Assembly (NCBI GenBank): GCA_002308115.1 | Contig: DBVJ01000045.1 | Span: 13,111-21,200, forward strand | Source of the DNA: Lachnospiraceae bacterium UBA1267 | GTDB taxonomy: Bacteria > Bacillota > Clostridia > Lachnospirales > Lachnospiraceae | Direction: 5' to 3' | DNA length: 8,090 nt | Shown: positions 6,378 to 8,090 of the stretch, piece after piece | Position numbering within the stretch: position 1 is the first letter of the stretch | How the letters are laid out: the number at the start of each line of letters is the position of its first letter | Translations under genes and position numbers: made by a program | Notes under the pieces: generated by a model | What the model was told of the DNA's origin: nothing | Database searches by the model: none | What the model saw: only the letters and a program-made list of their open reading frames with translations

Positions 6378-7457
6378 ATGACACAAGTTGACCTGAAAAA
6401 AACCACAAAGTATGCGGTCCTGGGCTTTCTCGTCTGTGCAGTCCTCTTTACAGTGGGGGCGTGGCAGACGATCAACGGGACGACGGCGCTTTATGAGAAA
6501 ACGATCACGAAAGCGCTTTTCGGCGGAGAGGGCTTCAATGCTTCCATCAGCTGGTTCCTCCTTCTTCTCGTGCTTTTTGCCGTTCTGATGTTCTGGCTCA
6601 GAACCATGAAGAAGAAACAGGTGACCGGAAAGAAGTCTCTGGGCCTGTTTATCATCATGACCTTCCACAAGTACCGCTTCCTTCTGGAACAGCTGGTACT
6701 CAGGGATTTCAAGATCAAGTACAAACGTTCCATTCTCGGTGTGTTCTGGTCCTTCTTGAATCCGCTCCTCATGATGAGTGTCCAGTACATTGTTTTCTCC
6801 AAGATCTTCAACGTACGCGGCGCAGGCATCGAGCATTACGCGATCTATCTCCTGTGCGGTATCGTTATCTGGGGCGGCTTCAATGATTGCGCGACACAGT
6901 CCATGCGGTCCATCATGGCAAACTCGCACCTGATCACCAAAGTTTATGTGCCGAAGTACATTTATCCGATCTCCAAGGTTCTTTCTGCCTTCATCAACGT
7001 GATCCTGTCGATGGTCCCGCTGCTCCTCGTAACCGTTGTCTACGGGCTTTTCTCGGATCCGCATCTGTTCCTGAAACCTTCGGTGCTTCTGCTGCCTTTT
7101 GCGCTGATCCTGCTTCTTTTGTTTGTCATGGGCATCGGTTTTGTCCTGTCGACGTTGATGGTCTTTTTCCATGACATCGAGTTCCTATGGGGCGTGTTCT
7201 CCATGGTCTGGATGTATGCGACGCCGATCATCTATTCGCTGTCGATGTTCAATTCGGCGAAGGCCGACTGGGTCAAGTTCATGATGAACTTCAACCCTTT
7301 GTATCATTACATCGATTTTGTCCGGGCGATCATCATGGACGGTGTGTCGCCCTCCTTCGCCGAGATGGGCATTTGCCTCGGCTTCTCGCTCCTGAGTTTC
7401 TTCCTGGGCGCATTTATCTTCAAGAAGAATCAGGACCGTTTCATCCTGTATCTGTAA
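6378..7457 (+). CDS. ABC-2 polysaccharide export permease with N-terminal two-helix extension
   Basis: This encodes 359 residues. It is the membrane part of a Wzm/TagG/RgpC-type exporter that moves a lipid-linked glycan across the cytoplasmic membrane. The ABC-2 core starts near residue 100 with an amphipathic segment and the [21 protein letters not shown] signature (109 onwards). About six membrane helices follow, at roughly 124-144, 155-175, 200-225, 236-262, 270-290 and 330-350. Family motifs include the [13 protein letters not shown] region, the FHDIEF segment and the [13 protein letters not shown] motif near the C-terminus. Core permeases are usually around 260-270 residues. This one has an additional first ~95 residues with two hydrophobic segments (about 11-29 and 57-74), a short outer loop between them, and a basic KKKQ stretch before the core. 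The start at 6378 lies 9 bp after rfbC with a weak AGAGA box. Paired with the ATPase gene that follows. Confidence 0.9.
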   Translation: MTQVDLKKTTKYAVLGFLVCAVLFTVGAWQTINGTTALYEKTITKALFGGEGFNASISWFLLLLVLFAVLMFWLRTMKKKQVTGKKSLGLFIIMTFHKYRFLLEQLVLRDFKIKYKRSILGVFWSFLNPLLMMSVQYIVFSKIFNVRGAGIEHYAIYLLCGIVIWGGFNDCATQSMRSIMANSHLITKVYVPKYIYPISKVLSAFINVILSMVPLLLVTVVYGLFSDPHLFLKPSVLLLPFALILLLLFVMGIGFVLSTLMVFFHDIEFLWGVFSMVWMYATPIIYSLSMFNSAKADWVKFMMNFNPLYHYIDFVRAIIMDGVSPSFAEMGICLGFSLLSFFLGAFIFKKNQDRFILYL

Positions 7458-7462
7458 GGAGG
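7456..7462 (+). promoter_or_regulatory. ribosome binding site of the ABC ATPase gene
   Basis: AAGGAGG overlaps the stop codon of the permease gene (TAA at 7455-7457) and lies five bases before the ATG at 7468. The arrangement favours coupled production of permease and ATPase. Confidence 0.85.
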
Positions 7463-7467
7463 CTGGC

Positions 7468-8090
7468 ATGGAAGACAGAAAATGTATGATCTCCGTACAG
7501 AATGTGACGATGACTTTCCGAAAAGAGGAGGATTTCTCCGGTTCCCTCAAGGAAACCGTGACGAAGCTTTTCTCAGGCAAGATGCGGTTCTCGAAGTTTA
7601 CCGCGCTTCAGGACCTCAGTTTTAACGTCTATCAGGGCGAAACGGTCGGCCTCATCGGACGGAACGGCGCAGGCAAATCCACGACGCTCAAGATCATCTC
7701 CGGCATCATGAAGCCGACTTCCGGCAAAGTGGAACGTTACGGCAATATCGTGCCCATGCTGGAACTGGGCTCTGGTTTTGACTATGACCTTTCGGGACGG
7801 GAGAACATTTTCCTGAACGGGGCGATCTTGGGCTACGAGAAGCAGTTTCTGATGGACAAATATCAGGAGATCGTGGATTATTCAGGGCTTCAGGACTTTA
7901 TAGACGTGCCGCTCAGAAACTATTCCTCCGGCATGATCATCCGTCTGGCGTTCTCCATCGCGAGCGTGGTGGAACCGGAGATCCTGATCGTGGATGAGAT
8001 CCTCGCCGTCGGCGACGAGGCTTTCCAGAAGAAGAGCCTGGCACGTATGATGGAGCTGATGACAGGCGGCACGACCGTACTGTTCGTCTC
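7468..8090 (+). CDS. ABC transporter ATPase, polysaccharide export (3' partial)
   Basis: The frame is open from the ATG at 7468 to the end of the window, giving 207 complete residues. This is the ATP-hydrolysing partner of the upstream permease (Wzt/TagH/RgpD type). All nucleotide-binding motifs seen are intact: Walker [10 protein letters not shown] at 64-72 with Lys70, the [11 protein letters not shown] segment after the Q-loop region that is characteristic of polysaccharide and teichoic acid exporters, and the signature YSSGM at 152-156. Walker B ILIVDE at 172-177 is followed by [10 protein letters not shown]. The N-terminal residues 18-44 form the longer insertion (ending [10 protein letters not shown]) common in this subfamily. 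The H-loop histidine would come immediately after the cut. Whether a C-terminal carbohydrate-binding domain follows, as in Wzt, cannot be seen. Confidence 0.95.
   Translation, partial: MEDRKCMISVQNVTMTFRKEEDFSGSLKETVTKLFSGKMRFSKFTALQDLSFNVYQGETVGLIGRNGAGKSTTLKIISGIMKPTSGKVERYGNIVPMLELGSGFDYDLSGRENIFLNGAILGYEKQFLMDKYQEIVDYSGLQDFIDVPLRNYSSGMIIRLAFSIASVVEPEILIVDEILAVGDEAFQKKSLARMMELMTGGTTVLFV

Noticed and set aside
5878..6408. 176-codon minus-strand open frame opposite rfbC
   Set aside because: Arg/Cys/Ser-rich product without family features, opposite a fully conserved rfbC.
6084..7172. 362-codon open frame on the minus strand, opposite rfbC and the permease
   Set aside because: Its product is extremely rich in His, Asp, Gln, Lys and Arg with no fold-like pattern. 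That is what results from reading a membrane protein gene (Leu, Ile, Phe codons) backwards. The plus-strand proteins have clear family motifs.

Overview
The window looks like chromosome of a moderately GC-rich anaerobic Bacillota, most likely class Clostridia and plausibly Lachnospiraceae. The reasons are the cdaA-cdaR (ybbR) pair, strong AGGAGG-type ribosome binding sites, a biotin-domain-less oxaloacetate decarboxylase/pyruvate carboxylase-type subunit, and a Firmicutes-style rhamnosyltransferase with a Wzm/Wzt-type exporter. The family-level placement is an inference from protein style, not from a marker gene.

Layout: nine genes, all on the + strand and tightly packed (gaps of at most 38 bp, three overlaps). 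The first and last genes run off the window. (1) 1-996 is the 3' part of an oxaloacetate decarboxylase alpha / pyruvate carboxylase subunit B gene. (2) 1034-1465 and 1485-2507 encode two membrane proteins of unknown function. (3) 2497-3375 and 3372-4847 encode the membrane diadenylate cyclase CdaA and its YbbR-domain partner CdaR, the c-di-AMP synthesis module. (4) 4886 to the end is a surface-polysaccharide block: a family 2 glycosyltransferase resembling rhamnosyltransferases, dTDP-4-dehydrorhamnose 3,5-epimerase (rfbC), an ABC-2 polysaccharide-export permease with an unusual N-terminal extension, and its ATPase (cut by the window end).

How they fit together: CdaA makes c-di-AMP from ATP at the membrane and CdaR tunes it from the outer face. 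The two membrane proteins just upstream are translationally linked to cdaA and are candidate accessory factors. In many Firmicutes glmM (cell-wall precursor synthesis) follows cdaR; here that place is taken by a rhamnose-glycan assembly and export block. A carboxyltransferase gene lies just upstream, which is notable because c-di-AMP is known to control pyruvate carboxylase in Listeria and Lactococcus. I saw no RNA gene, mobile element, CRISPR array, convincing promoter or intrinsic terminator. No gene-free stretch exceeds 38 bp. I found no clear evidence of a wholly new system; the more unusual points are the two uncharacterised cdaA-linked membrane proteins, the CdaR and CdaA tails, and the extended permease.
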